From positions 1 to 44,659 of the forward strand of contig CALMQM010000105.1 of assembly GCA_937871435.1 (NCBI GenBank): a stretch of 44,659 nt of DNA, in the 5' to 3' direction. The notes under the pieces were generated by a model. The model worked only from the letters and a program-made list of their open reading frames with translations. It was not told the DNA's origin and ran no database searches. Each line of letters starts with the position of its first letter. Positions within the stretch are counted from its first letter, which is position 1. The translations under genes and the position numbers were made by a program. Below, piece by piece: positions 16,285 through 25,469 of this stretch. Source of the stretch: an uncultured Bacteroidota bacterium. GTDB taxonomy: Bacteria > Bacteroidota > Bacteroidia > AKYH767-A > 2013-40CM-41-45.

Positions 16285-18669
16285 ATGAAACGATTGCTAC
16301 TCAGCCTGTGCTGCATGTTCAGCCAACTTATTTTTGCTCAAAATATTCAATTGCAGGCGAATTTATCATATGGTAATTCAGCTCTCGCAAACATTGGCGG
16401 CTACGTTGATTCTTTAGGAAACGAATATGCATTGGTTGGAACAGATTTCGGATTATCAATCGTCGATGTAACTATTCCATCTGCTCCTGTTATTAAATTC
16501 ACTGTAAATGATGCAGCTTCTGAATGGAGAGAAGTTAAAACGTATAGAAAATATGCTTATGTCACGACAGAAGGAGGCGGTGGACTTACAATTATCGATA
16601 TGAGTCTACTTCCGGCAAATATTAATACGAAGCATTATACCGGAGACGGAATTATTGCCGGCCAACTCAATTCAATTCATGCATTGCATTGTGACACAAC
16701 AAAAGGTTTCTTGTATTTGTATGGAAGTAATATTGGAGATGGCAATTCACTTTTTCTTGATTTGTCAGATCCCTGGAATCCTGTATATGCCGGACAATAT
16801 TCTTTCCCGGGAGGAGGACAAACCGCTTATGTACACGATGGGTTTGTAGATAATGACACTTTGTATGAATCACATATTTATGCAGGCTTTTTTGCGGTTG
16901 TTGATGTAACAAACAAATCCAATCCTGTTCTTCTTGCAACTCAATCCACACCCACATCATTCACTCACAATACATGGCTTTCTGCTGATCACAAACGTGT
17001 TTTTACTACAGATGAAAATTCAAATTCATACCTGACAGAATATGACATTTCGGATTTATCCAATATTACAGAATTATCAAGGTTCCAGACCGCAGCCGGC
17101 ACAGGTGTTATCGTTCACAATACCCATATTCTGAATAATTTTGCGATTACATCCTGGTATAAAGAAGGCGTTGTAATTACAGATGTGAGTCGACCGGGCA
17201 ATCCAATTGAAGTTGGACATTACGACACATATCCGCAAGGAAGTGGAAATGGATTCAACGGCTGCTGGGGAGTATATCCTTTTTTACCTTCAGGAACCAT
17301 AGTTGCCTCTGATATTGACAATGGTTTATATGTGCTAAGCCCGACTTATATCAGAGCTTGCTATTTAGAAGGAACAATTACTGATCTGAATTCAGGAGTA
17401 AGCATACCGGGAGTATCTACAGAAATTTTAGGGGCAAGTGTATTCCGCAATTCCAATTCTACAGGTTTTTACCAAACCGGAATGGCTGTCGCAGGAACTT
17501 ATGATGTTCTGTATTCAAAAGCTGGTTATATTCCAAAAACGATTTCAGGAATTGTTCTTACGAACGGGATTGTTACTACTCAGGATGTTCAGCTGGAGCC
17601 ATTACCTTCTTATGAGGTAAGCGGATCAATCACCGACATCGTATCAGGCGATTCACTGGAAAATGTGACTGTGAATTTGTCAAACTCGGATTTTTCGTAT
17701 TCAACTTTAAGCAATTCACAGGGAGATTATTCTTTCTCCAATATCATTGATGGTACCTATGATGTTTTAATTGGAAAATGGGGCTATAACACGCAATGTG
17801 CAAGCATTACAGTTGCAGGAAATTCTGTCAATCAATCATACCAGCTTACACAGGGATATTACGATGATTTCTCTCTTGATTTTGGTTGGATAGTCACAGG
17901 GACATCATTGAATGCATGGGAGCGGGGTGAACCTTACGGAACTTTTTCAAATACAGGTGACCCGGTAAATCCGGAATTTGATGTAACAACAGATTGTTCA
18001 GATAAATGCTTCGTGACAGACAATGGAGTTGGCAGCTATTCTGCAAATGATGTAGATGGTGGAAATACTATTCTCACATCACCGGTGTTTGATGCCAGCA
18101 TTTACCAGGATCCACAACTTGAATATTATCGCTGGTTCACAAATTTTGGAGGAAGCAGTCAGCCGAATGATTCAATGCAAATAAAATTAAGCAATGGTAC
18201 AAGTGTGGTTACAGTGGAGAATGTGGATAATACAAATGGTTCAGCAACCTGGACACAAAGTTCGATACACATTTCATCTTTTATCATTCCAACTTCTACA
18301 ATGCAGCTAATTGTCGAGATCGCGGACAATAATCCCGGACATATTGTTGAAGGAGCCATTGATCAGTTTCAAATTACCGGTTCATTGATAAATACAGTTC
18401 ACCAAACTGCAAAAGAAGAAAAGCAGAATGTACTGACAGTGTTTCCGAATCCGGTTTCAGAGCAGACACGTGTGAACTATCATCTCAGTTCCAATACTGA
18501 AAATTCCCGATTATTCATTTGGGATGCATTGGCCAGAGTTGTCAAGGAATATGAATTGAAAAACATGGAAGGTTCAATCAAAATTGATCAGGAGCTGAAT
18601 AAAGGAGTCTATTTTATCGGGCTGATACAGGATGGAAAAGTCCGGGAAAGGGTGAGTTTCATCAAATAG
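16285..18669 (+). CDS. Choice-of-anchor B / LVIVD-repeat protein with T9SS sorting domain
   Basis: A 794-residue exported protein. A signal peptide (MKRLLLSLCC to FAQ, residues 1-19) is followed by a beta-propeller-like region (about 25-350) with repeated LVIVD-type strands such as LSIVDVTIPSAPV, LTIIDMS, LFLDLSDPWNPV and VVITDVSRPGNP. Next come two carboxypeptidase-regulatory-like domains (about 355-435 and 440-520), then a jelly-roll-like region (530-705). The protein ends in a type IX secretion C-terminal domain starting VFPNPVSEQT (about residue 720) and closing GVYFIGLIQDGK. It should be exported by Sec, moved across the outer membrane by the T9SS and attached to the surface or released. 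Its ligand or enzyme activity is unknown. Confidence 0.9.
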   Translation: MKRLLLSLCCMFSQLIFAQNIQLQANLSYGNSALANIGGYVDSLGNEYALVGTDFGLSIVDVTIPSAPVIKFTVNDAASEWREVKTYRKYAYVTTEGGGGLTIIDMSLLPANINTKHYTGDGIIAGQLNSIHALHCDTTKGFLYLYGSNIGDGNSLFLDLSDPWNPVYAGQYSFPGGGQTAYVHDGFVDNDTLYESHIYAGFFAVVDVTNKSNPVLLATQSTPTSFTHNTWLSADHKRVFTTDENSNSYLTEYDISDLSNITELSRFQTAAGTGVIVHNTHILNNFAITSWYKEGVVITDVSRPGNPIEVGHYDTYPQGSGNGFNGCWGVYPFLPSGTIVASDIDNGLYVLSPTYIRACYLEGTITDLNSGVSIPGVSTEILGASVFRNSNSTGFYQTGMAVAGTYDVLYSKAGYIPKTISGIVLTNGIVTTQDVQLEPLPSYEVSGSITDIVSGDSLENVTVNLSNSDFSYSTLSNSQGDYSFSNIIDGTYDVLIGKWGYNTQCASITVAGNSVNQSYQLTQGYYDDFSLDFGWIVTGTSLNAWERGEPYGTFSNTGDPVNPEFDVTTDCSDKCFVTDNGVGSYSANDVDGGNTILTSPVFDASIYQDPQLEYYRWFTNFGGSSQPNDSMQIKLSNGTSVVTVENVDNTNGSATWTQSSIHISSFIIPTSTMQLIVEIADNNPGHIVEGAIDQFQITGSLINTVHQTAKEEKQNVLTVFPNPVSEQTRVNYHLSSNTENSRLFIWDALARVVKEYELKNMEGSIKIDQELNKGVYFIGLIQDGKVRERVSFIK

Positions 18670-18740
18670 GAATAAGGATAAATACCTGTTTTTTGGGCTC
18701 AAAAGATTCGTTTTTTTTACGAATTCCAAATATATTTTAC

Positions 18741-18748
18741 TATCTTTG
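18741..18748 (+). promoter_or_regulatory. Bacteroidota -7 element for bamD
   Basis: TATCTTTG is an exact match to TAnnTTTG, eight bases before the ATG at 18756. It lies inside the longer in-frame reading from 18693, so the shorter start is preferred. No good -33 TTG is found at the usual spacing. Confidence 0.6.
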
Positions 18749-18755
18749 CGGGCTT

Positions 18756-19574
18756 ATGTTCCCTCGGATTGCTTATATATTGTTGATTATCAGTGTTTTC
18801 GCAAGCGGATGCAGTAATTACACCCGTGTTATGAAAGGCACTGACATGGATGCAAAGCTCAATCTCGCGATTAAACTCTACAACAAAGGTGACTATTTCA
18901 AGGCTTTACCATTGCTGGAAGAATTGATCACAGTTTATCGTGGTACCAAGAAAGCTGAAAAGACCTATTACTATTATTCTTATACAAATTATCAGTTGGG
19001 AGATTACGAAACCGCTGCCTACGACTTCGATAATTTTGCCAAAACTTTTCCATCAAGTGAATATGCTGAGGAATGTGCATTCATGCATTCGTATTGCTAC
19101 TATCAGGATTCACCGGAATATTCACTCGATCAAACCAATACTCAGAAAGCGATCAATGAATTGCAATTATTCGCTGATCAATATCCACAGAGTACACGAA
19201 TTGAACAATGCAATAAACTGATTGATCAGTTGCGCGCGAAACTTGAAGAAAAGAATTTTCAGAATGCACGATTGTATTACAACATGGAAGAATACAAAGC
19301 TGCAGTCACCACATTTAAAAATTTGCTGACAGATTTTCCTTCCACACAATACAGAGAGGAAGCCATGTTCCTCATTCTGAAAGGAAGTTATCTGCTTGCT
19401 GAAAACAGCATTGAAGACAAAAAACTTCCTCGTTTTCAGGAAGCCGTTGCAGCCTATCTTGATTTTGCAGGTTCATACGCAGAAAGTAAATACAGAAAAG
19501 AAGCCGATGATATTGTTCTTCAGGCAAGAAAACGTCTCGAAAAGCTTCTCCCTTCATCAACATCAGTAAACTAA
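18756..19574 (+). CDS. bamD: Outer membrane protein assembly factor BamD
   Basis: BamD is the essential lipoprotein partner of BamA in outer-membrane protein insertion. The 272-residue protein opens with a lipoprotein signal ending FASGC (lipidated Cys at about residue 17), followed by SNYTRVMKG. The rest is made of TPR-like helical pairs: AIKLYNKGDYFKALPLLEELI, then TNYQLGDYETAAYDFDNFAKTFP and YYNMEEYKAAVTTFKNLLTDFP, the last two with the YP/FP ends common in BamD/YfiO. The start at 18756 is chosen for the signal peptide and the promoter directly upstream. rpoZ follows after 18 bases. Confidence 0.93.
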   Translation: MFPRIAYILLIISVFASGCSNYTRVMKGTDMDAKLNLAIKLYNKGDYFKALPLLEELITVYRGTKKAEKTYYYYSYTNYQLGDYETAAYDFDNFAKTFPSSEYAEECAFMHSYCYYQDSPEYSLDQTNTQKAINELQLFADQYPQSTRIEQCNKLIDQLRAKLEEKNFQNARLYYNMEEYKAAVTTFKNLLTDFPSTQYREEAMFLILKGSYLLAENSIEDKKLPRFQEAVAAYLDFAGSYAESKYRKEADDIVLQARKRLEKLLPSSTSVN

Positions 19575-19592
19575 AACTCAAAACCGGTACCC

Positions 19593-19922
19593 ATGAATTA
19601 CAAATCGGATGTAAATACTACAGTGACACGCAATGTTCCTGACTTCGACAAGAAAACAGGAAATGTGTACGAGTCTATTGTTATCATTTCAAAACGTGCG
19701 AATCAGATCTCTTCAGAAATGAAGGACGAACTGAATGCCAAACTATCTGAATTCAATTCCTCCACAGATAATCTGGAAGAGGTATTTGAGAACAGGGAGC
19801 AAATTGAAATTTCAAAGTACTACGAACGTTTGCCTAAACCAACATTGATTGCTGTTCAGGAGTATACAGAAGACAAAATTTATTTCCGGAATCCGAACAA
19901 AGAAAAGCAGGATAATTTCTAA
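19593..19922 (+). CDS. rpoZ: DNA-directed RNA polymerase subunit omega
   Basis: The 109-residue protein is the Bacteroidota form of omega, a small subunit that wraps the beta-prime C-terminus and aids RNA polymerase assembly. It contains NVYESIVIISKRANQISSEM, which corresponds to the conserved R-A-x-Q-I helix, followed by KDELNAKL and an acidic linker. A C-terminal extension (IEISKYYERLPKPTL) is usual in this phylum. It lies between bamD and coaBC, a conserved order in Bacteroidota as far as I recall, and ends in a terminator at 19948. Confidence 0.9.
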   Translation: MNYKSDVNTTVTRNVPDFDKKTGNVYESIVIISKRANQISSEMKDELNAKLSEFNSSTDNLEEVFENREQIEISKYYERLPKPTLIAVQEYTEDKIYFRNPNKEKQDNF

Positions 19923-19947
19923 GCTATTCTTTGATTCAATTTACGGG

Positions 19948-19983
19948 AAAATCCAAGACTGATGTTTTGGATTTTTTCGTTTA
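19948..19983 (+). terminator. Intrinsic terminator after rpoZ
   Basis: AAAATCCAA and TTGGATTTT form a 9-bp stem around about ten bases, followed by TTCGTTT. It separates bamD-rpoZ from coaBC, so coaBC may have its own promoter or be reached by read-through. Confidence 0.65.
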
Positions 19984-20010
19984 AACTCTTGAATTTAAAT
20001 CTGAATTCAG

Positions 20011-21210
20011 ATGAAAGGAAAAAAAATCGTACTTGGCGTAACCGGAAGTATTGCTGCTTATAAATCAGCATTGCTGGTACGTTTGCTCGTAAAAGCCGGA
20101 GCAGAAGTGAAGGTTGTGATGACTTCCTCCGCGAAAGATTTTATTACTCCTCTCACACTTTCAACGCTTTCCAAACATCCTGTTCATTCAGACTATTTTG
20201 AAGCTTCCACCGGCAACTGGAACAATCATGTTGAACTTGGTCTTTGGGCTGATATGATGCTGATAGCTCCGGCTTCAGCAAATACCCTGGCGAAGATGGC
20301 AAATGGGATCTGCGATAATTTGTTGCTCGCAATTTATTTGTCAGCCAAATGCCCTGTAGTAATTGCTCCGGCTATGGATCTTGATATGTGGAAACATCCA
20401 TCCACACAAAGAAATATTCAACAGTTAAAGAAAGACGGAGTCCATCTCATTGCTCCCGCAGATGGAGAACTCGCCAGCGGACTCTCCGGAGAAGGAAGAA
20501 TGGAAGAGCCGGAAGTCATATATTCACAATTGGAAAATTTCTTTTCTCACCAATTACCCTTAGCCGGAAAAAAAGTAATGGTTACTGCCGGACCAACTCA
20601 TGAAGCAATCGATCCGGTCCGTTTTATCGGAAATCGTTCAAGTGGTAAAATGGGATTTGCTATAGCTGAAGAAGCAGCGAGAAAAGGAGCAGATGTGGTT
20701 TTGATCAGCGGTCCTACAACTCTGCATACAATTCATCCGAACATCCGAAGAATTGAAGTTGAAAGCGCCTCCCAGATGTACCAGGCTTGTGTTGCAGAAG
20801 CATCAAAAAATGATCTTGTAATCATGGCTGCTGCCGTTGCTGATTACAGACCGGATCATGCGGAAGAAAGTAAAATCAAGAAAAAAAATAATTCATTGCA
20901 ACTCTCGTTGGTACCCACAACAGATATTTTATCTGAATTGGGGAAAGTTAAACCATCCAGACAAGTGTTGGTAGGATTTGCTCTTGAAACAGATGATGAA
21001 GCAGAAAACGCAAAATTGAAACTGAGCAAAAAGAATCTGGATTATATCGTTCTAAATTCATTGAGAGATGCCGGAGCAGGCTTTGGTCATGATACGAATA
21101 AGATCAGTATTCTCGGGAAAGATGGAACGGTCGCAGACTATCCGTTGAAAGCAAAAAATCAGGTGGCCGGTGACATCATCAATTTCCTTATTCCTTCCTT
21201 AAAAAAATAA
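20011..21210 (+). CDS. coaBC: Bifunctional phosphopantothenoylcysteine decarboxylase / synthetase
   Basis: CoaBC makes 4'-phosphopantetheine for coenzyme A: CoaB joins cysteine to 4'-phosphopantothenate using CTP, and CoaC decarboxylates the product with FMN. The 399-residue protein has the full length. The CoaC half (1-185) shows GVTGSIAAYKS, the conserved HVELG with the active-site His, APASANTLAKMANGICDNLL and PAMDLDMW. The CoaB half (about 190-399) starts KKVMVTAGPTHEAIDPVRF, then GNRSSGKMGFAIAEEA and AAAVADYRP. The catalytic cysteine of the CoaC flap appears replaced: the segment after PADGELASGLSGEGRM reads GLSGEGRM, whereas most family members have ACGxxGxGRM. This is noted as a finding. 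Confidence 0.95.
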   Translation: MKGKKIVLGVTGSIAAYKSALLVRLLVKAGAEVKVVMTSSAKDFITPLTLSTLSKHPVHSDYFEASTGNWNNHVELGLWADMMLIAPASANTLAKMANGICDNLLLAIYLSAKCPVVIAPAMDLDMWKHPSTQRNIQQLKKDGVHLIAPADGELASGLSGEGRMEEPEVIYSQLENFFSHQLPLAGKKVMVTAGPTHEAIDPVRFIGNRSSGKMGFAIAEEAARKGADVVLISGPTTLHTIHPNIRRIEVESASQMYQACVAEASKNDLVIMAAAVADYRPDHAEESKIKKKNNSLQLSLVPTTDILSELGKVKPSRQVLVGFALETDDEAENAKLKLSKKNLDYIVLNSLRDAGAGFGHDTNKISILGKDGTVADYPLKAKNQVAGDIINFLIPSLKK

Positions 21211-21235
21211 TTGAACTCACATTATCTCCTTCACA

Positions 21236-22147
21236 ATGCTGAAACGATTTATCTTCTTAATTGCCTGTTTGACAGCTGTTGCAACAGCACATGGGCAGGA
21301 GCTCAATTGTCAGGTTTCTGTTCTCACTCCACAGATTCAGGCCAGCGATAAATCTATTTATGAAACCTTGCAGACTGCTATTCGTGAATTTATGAATAAC
21401 AGAACATGGACAAGTGATCAATTCCTGAATCAGGAAAGAATAGAATGCAGTATAGTGATCACCATTTCAGAGAGGGCTTCTGTGGATGATTTCAAAGCCA
21501 ATATTCAAATTCAATCCCGCCGTCCGGTTTACAAGACATCCTACAATTCACCTTTGTTTAATCACCAGGACAATGATTTTACATTCCGGTATGTGCAGGA
21601 TCAGACGTTGGAATTTGATGAGGCGAATATCAATTCCAATCTCACTGCTGTTCTTGCTTACTATGCATACCTGATCATTGGACTGGATTATGATTCATTC
21701 TCGCCGGAAGGAGGGACTCCTTATTTTGTGAAGGCTCAAACTATTGTCAGCAACGCGCAATCCTTGTCGGAAAGAGGATGGAAGGCTTTTGAAAGTTCGA
21801 GAAACAGATATTGGATGACAGAAAATTTAATGAATGTCTCATTCAAACCTCTAAGAAATACAATGTATTCCTTTCATCGGCTGGGATTTGATAAATTGTC
21901 GGATGACCAGCTTAGTGCAAGGTCTGCGGTGACAGAATCTATAAAAGAATTGAGAAGAGTGTACAATGATAAACCAAACTCATTCCTGATGCAGGTATTT
22001 TTCAACGCAAAATGTGATGAAATTATTAATCTGTATTCACAAGCCGCTTCGGATGAAAAAAATCAGGTGGTTCAGGTTTTGACACAAATTGATCCTGCCA
22101 ATACCTTGAAATACCAGGGCATACTCAATAGTGGCGGAGGGAAATGA
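21236..22147 (+). CDS. DUF4835 / PorD-like type IX secretion protein
   Basis: A 303-residue exported protein with a signal peptide (MLKRFIFLIACLTAVATAHGQ). The mature part begins ELNCQVSVL, followed by the helical FMNNRTWTSDQF, the strand-rich FKANIQIQSRRPVY and a YYAYLIIGLDYDSFSPEGG segment. These are hallmarks of DUF4835 proteins, which NCBI-style annotation names PorD for type IX secretion; I rely on memory for that name. It follows coaBC by 25 bases, the order seen in many Bacteroidota. Presence of a T9SS cargo protein in the same window fits, though the direct role of this family in secretion is not shown by sequence. Confidence 0.82.
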   Translation: MLKRFIFLIACLTAVATAHGQELNCQVSVLTPQIQASDKSIYETLQTAIREFMNNRTWTSDQFLNQERIECSIVITISERASVDDFKANIQIQSRRPVYKTSYNSPLFNHQDNDFTFRYVQDQTLEFDEANINSNLTAVLAYYAYLIIGLDYDSFSPEGGTPYFVKAQTIVSNAQSLSERGWKAFESSRNRYWMTENLMNVSFKPLRNTMYSFHRLGFDKLSDDQLSARSAVTESIKELRRVYNDKPNSFLMQVFFNAKCDEIINLYSQAASDEKNQVVQVLTQIDPANTLKYQGILNSGGGK

Positions 22148-22240
22148 TGGTGTCTATTAAAATAAGTTTCTCTGAATTTATCAGTCATTAAATAACAATT
22201 GAATCAGCAGGGTTACATCTGCTTAGTATGAATTAATAAT

Positions 22241-23341
22241 ATGGGATTGAAATGTGGTATTGTCGGCTTGCCGAATGTTGGTAAATCTACTTTGTTTAAT
22301 TGCCTGTCGAATGCGAAAGCGCAGGCTGCAAATTTTCCTTTCTGCACAATTGAACCGAACATCGGTGTAATTACTGTTCCGGATGAAAGATTGCTTGAAC
22401 TGGAAAAACTGGTGAAGCCACAGCGAGTGGTTCCTACAACAATTGAAATTGTTGACATTGCCGGTCTGGTAAAAGGTGCAAGCAAGGGAGAAGGTTTGGG
22501 AAATCAGTTTCTGAGTAATATCCGTGAGTGTGATGCAATCATTCATGTGGTTCGCTGCTTTGATGATCCTAACGTCGTACATGTGGATGGATCAGTAAAT
22601 CCGGTCCGGGACAAAGAAACTATTGATACAGAACTCCAGCTGAAAGATTTGGAAAGTGTAGAGAAAAAAATCGCCAGAGTGGAGAAAGTTGCCAAAGCAG
22701 GCGCTGATAAAGATGCTAAAAAAGCACTGGAAGTCCTGTTGGTATACAAATCACATTTAGAACAGGGAAAATCTGCTCGCAGTGCACCTGTGACAGAAGA
22801 AGATCAACGATTCATTGCAGATATTTTCCTCCTTACAGCCAAACCTGTGTTGTATGTCTGTAACGTGGATGAAGGATCTGTCATTTCAGGAAATAAGTAT
22901 GTTGATCAACTGCGCCAGCATATTCACGATGAAAAAGCTGAGGTACTTGTAATCGCAGCTGCTATTGAAGCGGAAATCACCCAGCTCGATAGCTTCGAAG
23001 ATCGTCAGGCTTTTCTGTCAGATCTCGGGTTGGATGAATCAGGTGTTACAAAATTGATTAAAGCCGCCTACAGATTGCTCAATTTACAAACCTATTTCAC
23101 TGCAGGAGAAAAGGAAGTCCGTGCATGGACCATCACCAAAGGAATGCTTGCGCCTCAGGCTGCGTCCGTCATTCATACTGATTTTGAAAAAGGATTTATC
23201 AAAGCTGAGGTTATTCACTTCCCGGATTTTGTCAATCTTGGATCTGAATCCGCGTGCAGAGATGCAGGTAAACTGAGCATTGAAGGAAAGGAATATACCG
23301 TTGAAGACGGTGATGTAATGCATTTCCGGTTTAATGTATAG
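22241..23341 (+). CDS. ychF: Redox-regulated ATPase/GTPase YchF
   Basis: YchF (OLA1 in eukaryotes) is an Obg-family P-loop protein that prefers ATP and associates with ribosomes. The 366-residue protein has the P-loop GLPNVGKSTLFN at residues 8-19, the switch II region DIAGLVKGASKGEGLGNQFL, NVDE in place of the usual NKxD, and a C-terminal TGS domain ending DGDVMHFRFNV. The helical insert (about 130-200) has the KDAKKALEVL coiled pattern. The ATG start is directly followed by the nucleotide-binding strand. Full length. Confidence 0.97.
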   Translation: MGLKCGIVGLPNVGKSTLFNCLSNAKAQAANFPFCTIEPNIGVITVPDERLLELEKLVKPQRVVPTTIEIVDIAGLVKGASKGEGLGNQFLSNIRECDAIIHVVRCFDDPNVVHVDGSVNPVRDKETIDTELQLKDLESVEKKIARVEKVAKAGADKDAKKALEVLLVYKSHLEQGKSARSAPVTEEDQRFIADIFLLTAKPVLYVCNVDEGSVISGNKYVDQLRQHIHDEKAEVLVIAAAIEAEITQLDSFEDRQAFLSDLGLDESGVTKLIKAAYRLLNLQTYFTAGEKEVRAWTITKGMLAPQAASVIHTDFEKGFIKAEVIHFPDFVNLGSESACRDAGKLSIEGKEYTVEDGDVMHFRFNV

Positions 23342-23380
23342 TGCAAATTAAAATTGACTATGTGTACAATTTGTTAAGCC

Positions 23381-23998
23381 ATGACAAATACTATTCTCAT
23401 TGTAACTTGTATTGTTTCTTTTCTGGCTTTTCAAAATCACAGTGTTCTTGATAAGTTAATTTTCAGTCCGTATCTGGTTCAGCAAAGAAGAGAATGGTAC
23501 CGCTTTTTCAGTAGTGGATTGATTCATGCCGACTGGCTCCATCTGATTGTAAACATGTTCGTGTTATACACATTCGGAAGAGTAGTGGAGGACTATTACT
23601 CACAACTTTTTGGATCCAGAGCAATGGTCAATTTTTTGTTGCTCTACATCGGTGGATTAGGCATGTCTATTCTGCCTACATATTCAAAGCAAAGGAACAA
23701 TCCGGGATATCATGCACTTGGTGCCTCAGGAGCTGTTTCGGCAATTGTCTTTTCATTCATCTTATTTAATCCTTTGCAACGACTTTGTTTCTATGGGATT
23801 TTATGCTTGCCTGGAATTCTTTTTGGCATTTTATACCTGATTTATTGTTATTACATGGGTAAACGCGGGAAAGACAATATCAATCATGATGCTCACTTAT
23901 GGGGAGCTTTGTATGGATTCTTTTTTACCATAGTATTAAAACCATCATTGATCGTATCATTTTTTGATCAACTCATCTATTTCAGAAATGCAATCTGA
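23381..23998 (+). CDS. Rhomboid-family intramembrane serine protease
   Basis: The 205-residue membrane protein has about six predicted helices. The catalytic serine lies in GASGAVSAIVFSF (GxSG, Ser about residue 117), and the catalytic histidine in HDAHLWGALYGF (about residue 175). The WYRF and HADWLHLIVNMFVLYTFG motifs in the first loop and helix are typical of rhomboids. It would cleave transmembrane substrates within the inner membrane; the substrate is unknown. Its 3' end overlaps the gmhB start by 11 bases, so translational coupling is likely. Confidence 0.9.
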   Translation: MTNTILIVTCIVSFLAFQNHSVLDKLIFSPYLVQQRREWYRFFSSGLIHADWLHLIVNMFVLYTFGRVVEDYYSQLFGSRAMVNFLLLYIGGLGMSILPTYSKQRNNPGYHALGASGAVSAIVFSFILFNPLQRLCFYGILCLPGILFGILYLIYCYYMGKRGKDNINHDAHLWGALYGFFFTIVLKPSLIVSFFDQLIYFRNAI

Positions 23999-24497
23999 AC
24001 TGAACAAAGCAGTCTTCCTCGACCGGGATGGCGTCATCAACTTTGAAAGAGGTGATTATACATGGTTGCTGGAGGATTTCAAATTAACACCTGATCTCGC
24101 ACCTGCTTTGCGATTATTGAAAGAAGCAGGTTTTTACCTGATAATTATCAGTAATCAGGGAGGAATTGAAAAAGGCATGTTCAGTAAAGCAGAAGTGGAA
24201 TACCTGCATTTACATTTGATAAGGAACCTTCGCAACCAGGGTGTGGAATTGGACGAGATTTATTATTGTCCGCATCATCAACAGGAAAGTAAATGTATTT
24301 GCCGGAAACCGGATTCACTACTCCTCGAAAAAGCTATTGCTCGTTTTCAGATAGACGCTCAAAACTCCTGGTTTATCGGTGATGCTGAAAGGGACATTCA
24401 GGCCGGACAGAAAGCAGGAGTGAAAACAATAAAGGTTGAATCGAACAGGTCATTGATGGATATTGTTCCCAAAATCCTCGGAGAAATTAATTCATAA
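23988..24497 (+). CDS. gmhB: D-glycero-D-manno-heptose-1,7-bisphosphate 7-phosphatase
   Basis: GmhB removes the 7-phosphate of heptose bisphosphate during ADP-heptose synthesis for LPS. The 169-residue HAD-IIIA phosphatase shows the nucleophile motif FLDRDGVIN (about residues 10-18), IISNQGGIEKG, and the zinc loop YYCPHHQQESKCICRKP with its Cys-x-His...Cys-x-Cys pattern. The last HAD motif is FIGDAERDIQAGQKAG. I chose ATG 23988 over an upstream in-frame start at 23964 because conserved sequence begins soon after it. Some close homologues dephosphorylate histidinol phosphate; no his genes are nearby. Confidence 0.9.
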   Translation: MQSELNKAVFLDRDGVINFERGDYTWLLEDFKLTPDLAPALRLLKEAGFYLIIISNQGGIEKGMFSKAEVEYLHLHLIRNLRNQGVELDEIYYCPHHQQESKCICRKPDSLLLEKAIARFQIDAQNSWFIGDAERDIQAGQKAGVKTIKVESNRSLMDIVPKILGEINS

Positions 24498-24549
24498 CAG
24501 ACGGTTAATTATTTTTTACAAATAGAATTTTTCGTGCCTTGCTTCGAAG

Positions 24550-24557
24550 TATTTTTG
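24550..24557 (+). promoter_or_regulatory. Bacteroidota -7 element
   Basis: TATTTTTG matches TAnnTTTG exactly and lies seven bases before the ATG of the class IV aminotransferase. The -33 element is not clear. Confidence 0.45.
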
Positions 24558-24564
24558 TAGGCAA

Positions 24565-25428
24565 ATGATGCAGCAAGCCACCTATATTAATTTCAACGGA
24601 AACATCGTTGATTCCTCACAGGCAATTTTTACTTCAGCAAACAGAGCTTTCAGGTATGGTGATGCAGTATTTGAAACCATTCGGTTGATGAATGGGGAAA
24701 TCCTTTTTTTTGAGCAACATCTGGAGCGCCTGAAACGAAGTATGGCTTTGTTAGGAATGCACCCACATGATGATCTGACCTTTCATAATCTATACCTTTC
24801 GATTCGGCATCTGGATCAGGTAAATCAATTAAAGGGACATGGGAGAATCAGACTTGAAGTATTTCGCAATGACGGTGGATTGTATACTCCACAATCCAAC
24901 AATGTTTCCTATATCATAGAAGTAACACCGTTGACTACCCGTCATTATAAACTGAATGAAACAGGGTTGAAGATTGAATTGTACACCGACATTAAAAAAC
25001 CGGTCAGCGAGTTGTCCAATTTGAAATCTTCGAATGCATTATATTATGTTATGGCCGGATTGCACAAACGCAAACACAATTACGGTGATTGCCTTGTTTT
25101 GAATACTGACGACAGAATCGCTGAAGCAATCAGTTCAAATATTTTTCTCTTAAAAGGAAAAGAATTGATTACACCGTCGTTGAGTGAAGCATGTGTTGCC
25201 GGAGTAATGCGTGAATCCATCATTCGATTGATGGAAGAAAAAGGAAATCCGGTTCTACAGACAGGAATAGAGGTGGAAGATATGTTCAAGGCGGATGAAA
25301 TTTTTCTGACTGATGTCATTCATGGAATCCGCTGGGTAAGTGCATTCAGGCATAAACGTTTTTTCAATGCGTTTTCCCGACAACTGCTAAAAGAAATTCA
25401 GGAATCACAAACAACAAAAAAGGTCTGA
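24565..25428 (+). CDS. Class IV aminotransferase fold protein (BCAT / ADC lyase family)
   Basis: The 287-residue protein belongs to the PLP fold-type IV family. It opens with FRYGDAVFETIRLMNGEI, where the Arg-Tyr-Gly-Asp motif is the family's N-terminal mark, then HLERLKRSMALLGM. The Schiff-base lysine lies in SNLKSSNALYYVMA (about residue 152). The C-terminal half has AEAISSNIFLLK and CVAGVMRESIIRL. Members include branched-chain aminotransferase, D-alanine aminotransferase and aminodeoxychorismate lyase (PabC). Length and loop spacing fit the last slightly better, but no folate gene is nearby. The substrate is undecided. Confidence 0.85.
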   Translation: MMQQATYINFNGNIVDSSQAIFTSANRAFRYGDAVFETIRLMNGEILFFEQHLERLKRSMALLGMHPHDDLTFHNLYLSIRHLDQVNQLKGHGRIRLEVFRNDGGLYTPQSNNVSYIIEVTPLTTRHYKLNETGLKIELYTDIKKPVSELSNLKSSNALYYVMAGLHKRKHNYGDCLVLNTDDRIAEAISSNIFLLKGKELITPSLSEACVAGVMRESIIRLMEEKGNPVLQTGIEVEDMFKADEIFLTDVIHGIRWVSAFRHKRFFNAFSRQLLKEIQESQTTKKV

Positions 25429-25448
25429 GAAATTCCCAGACCTTTTTT
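25415..25448. terminator. Bidirectional intrinsic terminator
   Basis: AAAAAAGGTCTG and CAGACCTTTTTT form a 12-bp stem around nine bases. The A and T tracts serve both the plus-strand aminotransferase gene and the convergent minus-strand lipoprotein gene. The left arm overlaps the aminotransferase's last codons. Confidence 0.88.
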
Positions 25449-25469
25449 GCATTCTAAAGAAGTAAGCAA

